Of a stretch of DNA of 64,000 nt, positions 34,534-43,198 are shown in pieces. The stretch is from NCBI GenBank assembly GCA_963678055.1, contig OY782679.1, positions 992,001 through 1,056,000 on the forward strand, written 5' to 3'. Under the pieces are notes generated by a model. It worked only from the letters and a program-made list of their open reading frames with translations. It was not told the origin of the DNA and searched no databases. The stretch's first letter is position 1, and each line of letters starts with the position of its first letter. The position numbers and the translations under genes were made by a program. This DNA is from CAXXOK01 sp963678055 (GTDB taxonomy: Bacteria; Bacillota; Clostridia; Christensenellales; Aristaeellaceae).

Positions 34534-35397
34534 ATGATGAAAACGATTGTGATTACGGGAGCAACATCCGGCATCGGGTTAGAGGCCGCACGTTTGCTGG
34601 CCGGAGAAGGATTTGCAGTAATCGGCATCGGTCGCAGTGAAGAACGCGGGAAGGCCGCCAGGAATAACATTCTGGCAACCCATCCGCAGGCGAATGTGCG
34701 CTATTGCACCGCCGATCTGATGCAGCAGCGCGAGGTGCTGCGCGTGGCCGGGGAGATTCAAACAGAGCTTGTAGAAAGCGGCAGTGAGGGTCTACATGCA
34801 CTGATCAATAACGCAGGCTGCGTTCGCAGCTGGTACATGACCACCGATGAGGGATACGAGCAGCAATTTGCGCTGAACTATCTGGCGGGGTTTCTGCTCA
34901 CGCACGCGCTGTTTCCGCAGCTGAAACAGGCGCAGGGGCGGGTGATTTTCACAGGCAGCGGCTCGCACAAGCACACCAAAGTACGCTGGGATGATCTCAT
35001 GTTTTCCCAGCGCTATCACCCGCTACTGGCATATAAGCAGTCCAAACTGCTGGTCATGCTGCTGGCAAAGGGAATCAACGCACGCTTTGATGCGACTGGT
35101 GTCAGGGCCTATGTCGTTGACCCGGGCTTGGTGAATACGGACATTGGCAATAAGGAGACCGGCGGGCTGGTCAATCTTGTATGGAAACTTAGAAAATCCA
35201 GCGGAGCACCACCCCGCATACCCGCCCATACCTACGCGTTCCTCTGCGACCCGGCAGTTACGCCACAAGGGATGTACTATAACCAAACCTTAGAAAAGCG
35301 ATACGCCAAAGCGGTGACACTTGGAAAGGCTGAAAGGTTGATCGCCGTCAGTCAGCAGCTATGTGGCGTAAACTTTGGAAAGGAGTCTGTACAATGA
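34534..35397 (+). CDS. Short-chain dehydrogenase/reductase (SDR)
   Basis: 287 residues starting ATGATG (34534; 34537 is equally possible) after GGGAGG. Rossmann motif TGATSGIG (about 7-14) and NNAG at about 90. The active-site tetrad is expected as Ser-Tyr-Lys: GSGSHKHT for the Ser and YKQSK for the Tyr/Lys (YxxxK is YKQSK). Retinol-dehydrogenase-like classical SDR. It is coupled (ATGA) to a second SDR. Confidence 0.88.
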   Translation: MMKTIVITGATSGIGLEAARLLAGEGFAVIGIGRSEERGKAARNNILATHPQANVRYCTADLMQQREVLRVAGEIQTELVESGSEGLHALINNAGCVRSWYMTTDEGYEQQFALNYLAGFLLTHALFPQLKQAQGRVIFTGSGSHKHTKVRWDDLMFSQRYHPLLAYKQSKLLVMLLAKGINARFDATGVRAYVVDPGLVNTDIGNKETGGLVNLVWKLRKSSGAPPRIPAHTYAFLCDPAVTPQGMYYNQTLEKRYAKAVTLGKAERLIAVSQQLCGVNFGKESVQ

Positions 35398-36218
35398 CAG
35401 TATGTATCACCGGGGCAGCCGGTGGCTTGGGGCGGACGCTCGCAAACGAGTGCGCCAGACTAGGGTATGACCTATTTTTAACCGATATCAACCGGGAAGG
35501 GCTAACACAAATCCGCGGCGGGCTGATACGCCGCTATGGTGCGCTGGTTACAGTCAAAGCTTGCGACCTGACAAACAAGCAGAGCGTGGATGAGATGATG
35601 GCGATGATTGACCAGCAATCCCTGCGCTTTGATATGCTTTTTAATGTAGCCGGGATTGACTATGAAGGCGGATTTTTGAAACGAAACCGGGAGTCAATCG
35701 TCAAGATTGTTGACTTGAACAACGCGGCCACCCTGCGGATGACCCACGCAATACTTTCACGTAGGCGTGAAGGTGCGCGGTTTACGATTCTGTTCGTATC
35801 CAGCCTGGCGTCCATGTTTCCCATGCCCCTCAAGGCAACCTATGCCGCGTCCAAACGCTTCCTCTACGATTTCTCCCTCGCGCTTCGTCAGGAACTCAAA
35901 AGCGAAAACGTCAGCGTTACTGTACTGTGCCCCGGCGGGCTTGCCACCACTAATGAGGCCATGCACGGCATTGCAGCGCAGGGGTTTTGGGGGAACGCCA
36001 CCACGAATAAACTGGAGAAAATTGCCCGCACTGTCCTGCGTAAGGCACAGAAAGGAAAGGCTATATACATCCCCGGTGTGCTCAATAATGCATTGGTGTT
36101 TCTGGGGAAAATCGTACCCCGCTCTTTGGTCACCGCCATCGTGTTCAGCCGTTTTTCTCAGGCGCAGACAAAATGGCTGGATCCTGTAGACGGGGCTATC
36201 GATGTGCGCCATGCGTAG
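35394..36218 (+). CDS. Short-chain dehydrogenase/reductase (SDR), second copy
   Basis: 274 residues; ATG 35394 overlaps the first SDR stop with AAAGGAG upstream. Cofactor motif TGAAGGLG, NVAG (FNVAGIDY), Ser in FVSSLASM, and YAASK as the catalytic YxxxK. The closing YIPGVLN and LVTAIVFSRF region resembles DltE/YbbO-type SDRs. Only distantly similar to its neighbour, so the pair probably performs two different redox steps. Confidence 0.88.
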   Translation: MTVCITGAAGGLGRTLANECARLGYDLFLTDINREGLTQIRGGLIRRYGALVTVKACDLTNKQSVDEMMAMIDQQSLRFDMLFNVAGIDYEGGFLKRNRESIVKIVDLNNAATLRMTHAILSRRREGARFTILFVSSLASMFPMPLKATYAASKRFLYDFSLALRQELKSENVSVTVLCPGGLATTNEAMHGIAAQGFWGNATTNKLEKIARTVLRKAQKGKAIYIPGVLNNALVFLGKIVPRSLVTAIVFSRFSQAQTKWLDPVDGAIDVRHA

Positions 36219-36234
36219 TAGGGGGATGCCAATC

Positions 36235-36263
36235 TTGACAGTGCCTGCGCGCTATCATACAAT
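36235..36263 (+). promoter_or_regulatory. Promoter of the first PadR-HAAS pair
   Basis: TTGACA, 17-base spacer, TACAAT, 31 bases before the padR ATG. Confidence 0.75.
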
Positions 36264-36294
36264 ATCCAGTAGTGGTAAAGAAAGGTGCGCGGAG

Positions 36295-36615
36295 ATGAAT
36301 ATACAATACAAAAAAGGCGTGCTGGAGCTGTGTGTACTCTCGCTTTTGTCCAGCAAGGATCAGTACGGCTACGACGTATCGGAAACCTTGTCGGCACAGA
36401 TTGATATCTCCGACGGGACGGTGTACCCCATCCTGCGTAAGTTAAAGGCGGAGGGGTTGGTGACCACCTACCTGTCCGAGGCCAGCGGCGGCCCGCCGCG
36501 CAAGTACTACACTTTAACCGCACTGGGGCGTGAGCGCTACCAAAGCGACAAGCGCGACTGGTTACAGTTTGTTGAAGACGTGAAATGTCTTTTGGAGGAA
36601 CATAACAATGACTAA
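36295..36615 (+). CDS. PadR-family transcriptional regulator
   Basis: 106 residues from ATG 36295. Short PadR (winged helix plus C-terminal helix) typical of PadR-s1: YKKGVLELCVLSLLSSKDQYGYDV, SDGTVYPILRKLKAEGLV, GPPRKYYTLTALG. It should repress its own operon and dimerise. It overlaps a HAAS-domain gene by 8 bases, the classic PadR-HAAS pair in Firmicutes. Confidence 0.93.
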   Translation: MNIQYKKGVLELCVLSLLSSKDQYGYDVSETLSAQIDISDGTVYPILRKLKAEGLVTTYLSEASGGPPRKYYTLTALGRERYQSDKRDWLQFVEDVKCLLEEHNND

Positions 36616-37297
36616 AAAACAATATCTCGACGCGCTGGAGAAAGAGCTCCGCAGCCGCCGGGTTGCAGATGTGGAAGAGGTGCTTTCGGATTACGAAGCG
36701 CACTTTGCCCGTAAGGCAGCCGATGGATATAGTGAAGAGGATATCGCCAGGAAACTCGGTACGCCACAGGACATAGCGGATGACTTTTTACCCCTGACCG
36801 GGGCTGCGGCTGGCACCGGTGCGCCTAAAGGCCGTGCACTGACCCGCATCGCGCTCTGCTTGCTGGATTTGTTAGCGATCCCTGTATTTATCACCCTGTA
36901 TGCATGGGCGATTGCGCTCGTCGCGGCCTCTGTCGCCGTGCTGGGATTGGGCATTTACCTTGCACTGGGGCTAGACATGATGGCAGCCATCCCTGTGCTG
37001 ACGGTCGCCGGCGGTATACTCGTTGGGGTAGCGCTGGCGGCGGCAGCCGTGTTGATGTGTATGGGCGCGCTTTGGTTTGTGCGGCTGGCCGTGCAAATGA
37101 CCTGTGCGTACCTGCGCTGGCATGGAAACCGCTGGTCCGGGCGGCATGAACTCGCTCTGCCGGTGATGCCGCAGATGACGGGCAAACAGCGGCGCGTGAC
37201 CCGTACGATAGTCCTTATATCGCTGCTGAGCTTCATCCTTTTGTTTGCAGCGGGCTTCATTGTGCTCAGCATCCAGGCGGGCACGCCAGGCTTTTAG
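36608..37297 (+). CDS. DUF1700/HAAS-domain membrane protein
   Basis: 229 residues. N-terminal HAAS domain (about 1-60: KKQYLDALEKELRSR, SDYEAHFARKAADGYSEEDI, ARKLGTPQDIADDF) and then four or five membrane helices (ITLYAWAIALVAASVAVLGL, IPVLTVAGGILVGVALAAAA, IVLISLLSFILLFAAGFIVL). Such proteins sit next to PadR and are proposed to transmit an envelope signal. No catalytic motif. Confidence 0.88.
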   Translation: MTKKQYLDALEKELRSRRVADVEEVLSDYEAHFARKAADGYSEEDIARKLGTPQDIADDFLPLTGAAAGTGAPKGRALTRIALCLLDLLAIPVFITLYAWAIALVAASVAVLGLGIYLALGLDMMAAIPVLTVAGGILVGVALAAAAVLMCMGALWFVRLAVQMTCAYLRWHGNRWSGRHELALPVMPQMTGKQRRVTRTIVLISLLSFILLFAAGFIVLSIQAGTPGF

Positions 37298-37409
37298 CAC
37301 CATTGGCACTGGTTTGAGCAGGTCACGGAAGTGACTCCTGTCCTCTAGCAAATCAACCAGGTAATGGACGTAACCAAGGCAATCAGACTGGTGATATGTG
37401 CACAACAGC

Positions 37410-37568
37410 ATGCTTTTGTATGTGCTTTTGGATGTCGTTATCATTGGCGGCTGGGTGTTTCTGTGGGAGGCGATTACGTTTTTAGCCTTTGAACGCTCGT
37501 CCATCCGCCATTGGATCAAGAACTATAGGCGCTTTGCCGATGCTACACTCAGCTTCCGCTACAAATAA
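37410..37568 (+). CDS. Small single-helix membrane protein
   Basis: 52 residues from ATG 37410; a GTG at 37398 in the same frame would add four. N-terminal TM segment (LYVLLDVVIIGGWVFLWEAI) then a basic amphipathic tail (RHWIKNYRRFADATLSFRYK). The composition is clearly protein-like with sharp start and stop. It lies between the HAAS gene and the K+ channel gene. No family was recognised; there is no clear ribosome site. Confidence 0.55.
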   Translation: MLLYVLLDVVIIGGWVFLWEAITFLAFERSSIRHWIKNYRRFADATLSFRYK

Positions 37569-37627
37569 CGCGCAAAATGCTGTATACTTAAACTTAAGTA
37601 CAGCTAAACCATGAAATGAGGTGCACT

Positions 37628-38629
37628 ATGCAAGACAGGCGGAAGATTGTGTTCATCCTTCTGTTTTTACTGTTGATCCTGCTCATCGGGATGATCGGGT
37701 ACATGGTGCTGTTGCACGTTAGCATGGTGGATGCACTGTACATGACGGTGATTACCATATCCACTGTCGGATATGGCGAGGTCGGTGTCATGACAAACGC
37801 TGCCAAGCTATTCTCAATTTTTATCATATTTGCCGGGCTGTCCGCCGTGGGTTACGGCGTGACCAGCCTGGTTTCGTATTTCTTTGAAGGCGAACTGCGG
37901 TCTGCATGGAGGAAAAAGCGTATGGAAGCCAAAATTCAGGAACTGAAAAACCACTACCTCATCTGTGGCGCAGGCGAGGTGGGGCGGACGGTGATTAAAA
38001 GTCTGCAAGCGCATAAAGAAAGCTTTGTCGTGATTGAAGAAAGCGAAGAAAAGTTTGAGGACTTGGAAGCGGCAGGCATCCTTTGTATCCGTGGTGATGC
38101 CACCCATGAGGATGTATTGGAAAAAGCCGGTATCTGCTGCGCCAAGGGTATTGTGTGCTCGCTGGATACCGATTCGGAAAACGTGTTCACGGTGCTTACC
38201 GCGCGGCAGATGAACGAAAAGATTTATATTGTGTCCAAAGCCGTGGAGCCTTCCGCCCACAACAAGCTGAAAAAGGCCGGGGCCAACAACACCATTTCCC
38301 CCAACGAAATTGGGGGCCAGCGCATTGCGGCGCTGCTGCTGCGGCCGTCAGTTATTTCCTTTTTAGATGTCATCACCCGCGCAGGCGATGTAACGCTGGA
38401 TCTTTCGGAGGTCACCATTCCGCCAAACTCCAGCTTAGCCAATCAAAAGCTGTCGCAGGCTAAAATACCGGAGCGCACCGGACTGATCGTGCTGGCGCTC
38501 AAACGTATGGACGATGGAACATTCAAGTTCAACCCGGGCTCCGGCGAACTGATCCGTGTCGGGGACACCATGGTGGTGCTGGGTACTTCGGAGCAGGTTG
38601 CTACGCTGGAATCGCTGGTCAGCCCCTGA
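37628..38629 (+). CDS. Potassium channel with TrkA-N/TrkA-C domains
   Basis: 333 residues from ATG 37628 after GAGGT. Two membrane helices (IVFILLFLLLILLIGMIGYM; LFSIFIIFAGLSAVGYGVT) flank a pore loop with the K+ filter TVGYGE (TITISTVGYGE... region). The cytoplasmic part is an RCK module: NAD-binding TrkA-N domain (HYLICGAGEVGRTVIKSL, IRGDATHEDVL) and a TrkA-C domain (about 250-330). Typical two-TM, ligand-gated K+ channel (MthK-like). Confidence 0.92.
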   Translation: MQDRRKIVFILLFLLLILLIGMIGYMVLLHVSMVDALYMTVITISTVGYGEVGVMTNAAKLFSIFIIFAGLSAVGYGVTSLVSYFFEGELRSAWRKKRMEAKIQELKNHYLICGAGEVGRTVIKSLQAHKESFVVIEESEEKFEDLEAAGILCIRGDATHEDVLEKAGICCAKGIVCSLDTDSENVFTVLTARQMNEKIYIVSKAVEPSAHNKLKKAGANNTISPNEIGGQRIAALLLRPSVISFLDVITRAGDVTLDLSEVTIPPNSSLANQKLSQAKIPERTGLIVLALKRMDDGTFKFNPGSGELIRVGDTMVVLGTSEQVATLESLVSP

Positions 38630-38707
38630 AATCAAGACAATACACCATTCTGAATAATAAAAACTGAAACTCTCATCCAATTCCAATCTTGCCGCCGTTG
38701 TTTTCTA

Positions 38708-38728
38708 ATACTATGTCATATATAGTAT
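38708..38728 (+). promoter_or_regulatory. Candidate PadR operator (inverted repeat)
   Basis: ATACTAT - 7 bases - ATAGTAT, a perfect inverted repeat 22 bases before the second padR start, in an AT-rich promoter region. PadR proteins usually autoregulate through such a site. Confidence 0.4.
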
Positions 38729-38749
38729 AGCATGTCGGGAGGGATGGTT

Positions 38750-39067
38750 GTGGACGCACAGCTGAAACGAGGCGTACTGGAGGCCTGTGTGCTTTCTGCG
38801 CTGCTGCGCGAGCCGTCCTACGGATACCGCATTATCAAAAGCCTTGCGCCGGTGGTGGCGATATCCGAATCGACGCTGTATCCCATACTCAAACGCCTGG
38901 AGTTATCCGGGCACCTGACGGTGGAATCGCGGGAACATTCGGGCAGGCTGCGCAAGTACTATGCCATTACCGAGCGCGGACACCACAGGCTGCTGCAGTT
39001 CATCGCCGAGTGGGAAGGGATTACCGAACTGTACCAATACATTCAAAGTGAGGTGAACCGGCGATGA
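38750..39067 (+). CDS. PadR-family transcriptional regulator (second)
   Basis: 105 residues from GTG 38750, chosen because GGGAGGG lies 6 bases upstream and because the product then starts VDAQLKRGVLEACVLSALL, the usual PadR N-terminus. Winged-helix region SESTLYPILKRLELSGHL and SGRLRKYYAITERG. It overlaps the following HAAS gene (ATGA). Paralogous to the padR at 36295 but clearly diverged. Confidence 0.92.
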   Translation: MDAQLKRGVLEACVLSALLREPSYGYRIIKSLAPVVAISESTLYPILKRLELSGHLTVESREHSGRLRKYYAITERGHHRLLQFIAEWEGITELYQYIQSEVNRR

Positions 39068-39669
39068 ACAAACAGGAATTTCTGGGCGAGCTTCTCAGTC
39101 AACTCGCTGCGCTGCCCGTGGAAGAACAGGATAAGGCGTATGCGTTCTATGCTGAAATTATCGACGACAGCATTGATGACGGACTCACAGAGGAGGAAGC
39201 GGTCGAAAAACTGGGCACGATGGACGAGATTATCGACCGTATCGTTGCCGATACACCGCAATCCGCCGTCAATGAGGAGCAGGTCAGCCACAAATCCCGG
39301 TCAACGGGCCTATGGCTACTGTTGATTTTGGGATTTCCACTGTGGTTTCCAGTCCTTATATCGGGTGCAGCCGTACTGCTGACGCTATTCATCTGTGTAT
39401 GGGTGACTGCGTTGCTACTCTGGTCGGCCCTTGTGTCCTCCGGTGCGGTGGTCATTGGCGGCATAATAGGGCTGATGATAAACCCGCAGCTGGGGGTACG
39501 GCTGATGTGGCTTGGCAGTGCGATGGTCGGAGCAGGCATCAGCATACTCTTATATCCTATCTGCCTGTGGATGACCCGGCAGTTTATCAGGGTTACACGT
39601 TATCTTTGGAATAAAGGAAAGAATACCGTGACCAAAAAAGGAGCAATCAAACATGAGTCTTTTGCATAG
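39064..39669 (+). CDS. DUF1700/HAAS-domain membrane protein (second)
   Basis: 201 residues. HAAS domain about 1-62 (NKQEFLGELLSQLAAL, AYAFYAEIIDDSIDDGLTEE, VEKLGTMDEIIDRIV) followed by four membrane helices (LLLILGFPLWFPVLISGAAV, VIGGIIGLMI). It overlaps PadR upstream and the DUF4097 protein downstream, a complete PadR-HAAS-DUF4097 module. Confidence 0.88.
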   Translation: MNKQEFLGELLSQLAALPVEEQDKAYAFYAEIIDDSIDDGLTEEEAVEKLGTMDEIIDRIVADTPQSAVNEEQVSHKSRSTGLWLLLILGFPLWFPVLISGAAVLLTLFICVWVTALLLWSALVSSGAVVIGGIIGLMINPQLGVRLMWLGSAMVGAGISILLYPICLWMTRQFIRVTRYLWNKGKNTVTKKGAIKHESFA

Positions 39670-40642
39670 GCGTTTCCTGGCTGCTGCGGCCTTGTTAATC
39701 GTCGTTGGGCTGGCTGTAGCCGGCATAGGATATAGCATGACCAGAAATCAGGAAGGGGATACCAACATGGAAAAACAAAGCTACGCGGCGGCGGATGTCA
39801 ACGCCATTCAAATCGGAACCGATGTACCACATGTCATTATCACGCCGGTGGACGGCGATCAGATGAACCTCAGCTGGCAAACAGATGAGTATATGCAGTA
39901 CGAAGCGACGCTGAAAAACGGCGTACTGGAAATCTCGTACCGCAACACCCGCAACTGGCTGGAGAGCATTTTCAACGTGCCATTTGTCGGTAACGAGTAT
40001 ATTCTGGAAATTGAACTGCCCAAGGCCTTTCAAGGCGACCTGATGGTGGACACTGCGTCAGGCAAAATTATTGCCGAAACTGCGGCCGATTTAAAGGAAT
40101 GCAAGCTGAAGACGGTATCCGGCGTTATCAGCGCGGCCAACCTGACAGTACAGTCAGACCTTAGCTTGCATACGACCTCCGGCTCCATAACGGCAGAAAA
40201 TTTACAGGCGATGGAAAGCGTGCGGCTGCAATCCGTATCGGGCAGTATCACAGCGCAGGCTGTGACCGCCGGGGGCAAGCTGAACGGAAAGACCACCAGC
40301 GGCAGACTGGAGTTTACGCAGGTGACGGCAGAGGGCGACATGACGCTGAACTCAGTCAGCGGTTCGCTGAACCTGCAGGATGTAAGCTGCGCAGCGCTGA
40401 GCGCAAAATCGGTATCGGGCAGCATTCGTCCGGTAGGGCTGAAAGCCGATAGCATTGAACTGAGAAGCACCTCCGGGGCTGTCAAAGGTATGCTGGCCGG
40501 TAGCCAGAGCGACTACAGCATTTCCGTAAGCACCGTATCGGGCAGCAATAACCTGAAAAACGCCGATGGAAACGGCGCAAAGCCCTTGCAAATCAACACC
40601 GTATCCGGCAGCGTGAAAATCACGTTTGAAGAAGGCAACTAA
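39653..40642 (+). CDS. DUF4097 membrane-anchored beta-helix-like protein
   Basis: 329 residues, overlapping the HAAS gene by 17 bases. One N-terminal membrane anchor (FLAAAALLIVVGLAVAGIGY) and an extracellular DUF4097 beta-repeat domain, with recurring T/V-SGxI/V-xAxx units (KTVSGVISAANL, HTTSGSITAENL, QSVSGSITAQAV). This is the LiaG-type protein that accompanies envelope-stress modules. The family is adhesin-like in fold, without known enzyme activity. Confidence 0.88.
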   Translation: MSLLHRRFLAAAALLIVVGLAVAGIGYSMTRNQEGDTNMEKQSYAAADVNAIQIGTDVPHVIITPVDGDQMNLSWQTDEYMQYEATLKNGVLEISYRNTRNWLESIFNVPFVGNEYILEIELPKAFQGDLMVDTASGKIIAETAADLKECKLKTVSGVISAANLTVQSDLSLHTTSGSITAENLQAMESVRLQSVSGSITAQAVTAGGKLNGKTTSGRLEFTQVTAEGDMTLNSVSGSLNLQDVSCAALSAKSVSGSIRPVGLKADSIELRSTSGAVKGMLAGSQSDYSISVSTVSGSNNLKNADGNGAKPLQINTVSGSVKITFEEGN

Positions 40643-40655
40643 AATCGCGGAAACG

Positions 40656-40693
40656 AAAAAACCGCCGAGCCCACAGGGGTTCGGCGGTTTTGT
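40656..40693. terminator. Terminator between convergent genes
   Basis: AAAACCGCCGA - GCCCACAGGGGT - TCGGCGGTTTT, about 15 bases after the DUF4097 stop and just beyond the oxidoreductase stop on the other strand. Confidence 0.85.
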
Positions 40694-40701
40694 TATGGTG
40701 T

Positions 40702-41691
40702 TTATTCGTTGGGGTATTTGAGGTTCCACTGCGAGCGGATATCGTCCATCTGTTTCATGATACGGATGATTTCGCTGTGCGGCATGGCCTCGCATTCGAT
40801 CTCGCCTCGTTCAATGGCATCCACAGCGGTCTGTACCTGATACTCAAACCCTGTTAATTGCGGGGGCACATGGTAGGTTTTGACCTCCTCGGGTTTGCCC
40901 AGGGGGCTGACGGTGATGACCTTGGGGTTGTTGATGTTATCGGCCGTCAGGGTACCCTTGGTGCCGTACACCACCCCATGACTGTCACCGGCGCAGTCCA
41001 TGGCTGCACAGAGTACGGCCATCTGCCCACCAGCAAAGGTGAGGGTGATGGAGTCCTGCACATCCACGCCGCTATCCGCCATTTGTGCTGTCGAGTGAAT
41101 GTCGATTACATCCTTGCCAAGCACCATGGCGGCAAAGTTGAGCGCATACACGCCAAGGTCCAGCAGCGCGCCGCCAGCCAATTCGGGCTTGATCATTCTC
41201 TCGACATGGTCCAGCACATAGGCGAGGTTGGCCGTCACCATGCGCGGCTTGCCGATGGCACCGCTTTGAATCAGATCGTCGATCATCTTGCGGGACGGCA
41301 GGTAGCGTGTCCAGATGGCTTCAGCAACGTACAAGCCCTTCTTTTTGGCGAGCTTGAGTACCTCCTGGGCCTGGGTGGCGTTGACGGTGAACGCTTTTTC
41401 ACACAAGATGTGTTTGCCGTGCTCCAGGCACATCATCATGTGTTCATAGTGGTGGGAGTGCGGGGTTGCCACGTACACCAGATCGACATCCGGGTCGCGC
41501 AGCATTTCTTCGTAGGAACCGTATGCCTTTTCAAATCCGTATTCGCGGGAAAAACGTAGGGCTTTTTCGCTGTTGCGGGAGGCCACGGAGTGCATTTTGA
41601 TGCTTTGGTTTCCTTGTTTGATCATTTCTCTGAGCGTGCGGGTCATTTTTTGGGCAATGCCGCCAGCGCCAAGTATTGCAACATTAATCAT
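40702..41691 (-). CDS. Gfo/Idh/MocA-family oxidoreductase
   Basis: 329 residues. Rossmann N-terminus VAILGAGGIAQKM; the conserved CEKAFTVNATQA (the EKP motif, here EKA) at about 95; and the GGALLDLGVYALNFAAMVLG C-terminal-domain signature. NAD(P)-dependent dehydrogenase of sugar or inositol type; the exact substrate is not predictable. Start ATG 41691 with AAAGGAG upstream. Confidence 0.93.
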   Translation of the reverse strand: MINVAILGAGGIAQKMTRTLREMIKQGNQSIKMHSVASRNSEKALRFSREYGFEKAYGSYEEMLRDPDVDLVYVATPHSHHYEHMMMCLEHGKHILCEKAFTVNATQAQEVLKLAKKKGLYVAEAIWTRYLPSRKMIDDLIQSGAIGKPRMVTANLAYVLDHVERMIKPELAGGALLDLGVYALNFAAMVLGKDVIDIHSTAQMADSGVDVQDSITLTFAGGQMAVLCAAMDCAGDSHGVVYGTKGTLTADNINNPKVITVSPLGKPEEVKTYHVPPQLTGFEYQVQTAVDAIERGEIECEAMPHSEIIRIMKQMDDIRSQWNLKYPNE

Positions 41692-41723
41692 ACATATGCT
41701 CCTTTCAAAGGATTGTTTTCTTT

Positions 41724-41752
41724 ATTGTACAAAATCCTGCCGGGAAACGCAA
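41724..41752 (-). promoter_or_regulatory. Promoter of the oxidoreductase gene
   Basis: Minus strand TTGCGT, 17-base spacer, TACAAT (41729-41724), 32 bases before the ATG. Confidence 0.45.
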
Positions 41753-41803
41753 TGGTACAATCATATCAAGCATCCATTACCTACGAAGCATTGCAGAACT
41801 TCT

Positions 41804-42958
41804 TTATTCAGGAAGTACTGTCCATTCTTGTTCAATCCGTCCGGCGTATCTGTTTACAATACTAATCAGGCGATGCTCTCGATTGGATATCCTGGTATTA
41901 ATCGAGCCCCCGATATCGAAACTTTCCATTGCAATCGATGTGCCTGTACCTAATACCAGTCCTGGCCAGCCCTGAAGAACAAAGGTTGATATACAACCGG
42001 CATTGAGACCAATTAAAACATTGATAACATGGTCAATCCATTTTGGGCTTGTATGAATATCCAATTTTTTAGCAATGTCAGCAGCTGTTTGCACTGCGAT
42101 TGACTTTGATGACTGATTTTCCATGCTAAAGTTATTGCTGGGAATGCCTACTCTAGCTTTTCGTACGTTGTCGATCCATGTAATAACCCTTTCTTTGTGA
42201 TTGCTTTGTGCGATTGCTCCTGCAAGAATAATGATGGATAAATAGGTCTCAACATTAGTAGATCCAAAGCTTTCCTTTTGTGCCTCAAGTTTCGGGAGGA
42301 TTGGCTTTCTAAAAGGATGATGAATGATCTGATGATTGACTAATTTGGCGTATTGGTCATGGTAATACCCTCGTAATAGTGCGGACGTGGTATAAGCGTC
42401 TTCAATAATGGATTGTTGTTCGTTGCTTACTTTATCCCTTGCCAATTGCTTAATAAAGTCTATATTGCAACTGTTTCTCCACTCTTTAGCCAATATTTTC
42501 ACAGGGATATCGAGTATGGCGGATATCTGAGGAATCAGTTCCAGGTTAAACAATCCATCCAGTCGGGACGAATGTTCTATCCAACTATGCTGCTTTCCCG
42601 TACGAAGCCATTGACTGTAGGATTCGTCAGATTTCACCTGATGTAAGGCATTTTGTATCTGTGAGGTGTTCTGCTGTACCAAAGTTTTTGTACTGTCCAG
42701 AGCTTTTTGGCCTATATGAGGATCAAGCGAAATATTTCCAATCATATCTGCGATACTTTTTGATACAAATCCATAGATATCTGTTGCTGCATGGCTTGAA
42801 CTCGGTGCAGGCGCGGTCTTCATAGTCGTCAGATTAATTAAAGCGGATGTAGTAAATATTGATGAGTTAAACGACCATTTCGTGCTCTCATTTAAATTTT
42901 GGTTTCGGGTAATACCGATAATCTCATATAATGTTGCAGAATCGATAAAGCAATCCAT
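41804..42958 (-). CDS. Hypothetical protein with C-terminal hydrophobic segment
   Basis: 384 residues; not recognised. It starts MDCFIDSATLYEIIGI, has a helical middle with NPxRKPILPKLEAQK-like stretches, and near the C-terminus a hydrophobic Gly-rich segment, VLIGLNAGCISTFVLQGWPG followed by LVLGTGTSIAME (about 325-360), that could insert in a membrane. Composition is AT-rich and Ser/Asn/Ile-rich unlike its neighbours, suggesting acquisition. It is a single gene with GGAG-type site near 42963. No motif of a known toxin or nuclease could be shown. Confidence 0.6.
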   Translation of the reverse strand: MDCFIDSATLYEIIGITRNQNLNESTKWSFNSSIFTTSALINLTTMKTAPAPSSSHAATDIYGFVSKSIADMIGNISLDPHIGQKALDSTKTLVQQNTSQIQNALHQVKSDESYSQWLRTGKQHSWIEHSSRLDGLFNLELIPQISAILDIPVKILAKEWRNSCNIDFIKQLARDKVSNEQQSIIEDAYTTSALLRGYYHDQYAKLVNHQIIHHPFRKPILPKLEAQKESFGSTNVETYLSIIILAGAIAQSNHKERVITWIDNVRKARVGIPSNNFSMENQSSKSIAVQTAADIAKKLDIHTSPKWIDHVINVLIGLNAGCISTFVLQGWPGLVLGTGTSIAMESFDIGGSINTRISNREHRLISIVNRYAGRIEQEWTVLPE

Positions 42959-43198
42959 AAAGCTCTCCTTTAGTATTACAGGATGGGACCGATTAATACT
43001 GTATATAAAAATTATTTCTTCTTAAAAGGCCGATGACCCGTAGATATTGCATACTGGAATACTTAATATGCGTCGTGCATCCTACTTGCTATCAAGTATA
43101 GCATAGTTTGAAAACCTTTGTTGCATTGAGAATATTTATGTTTGAAAAGCCTTAACTATGATACACTTTAAGCAGATAACTATATCGGAGGAATGGTC

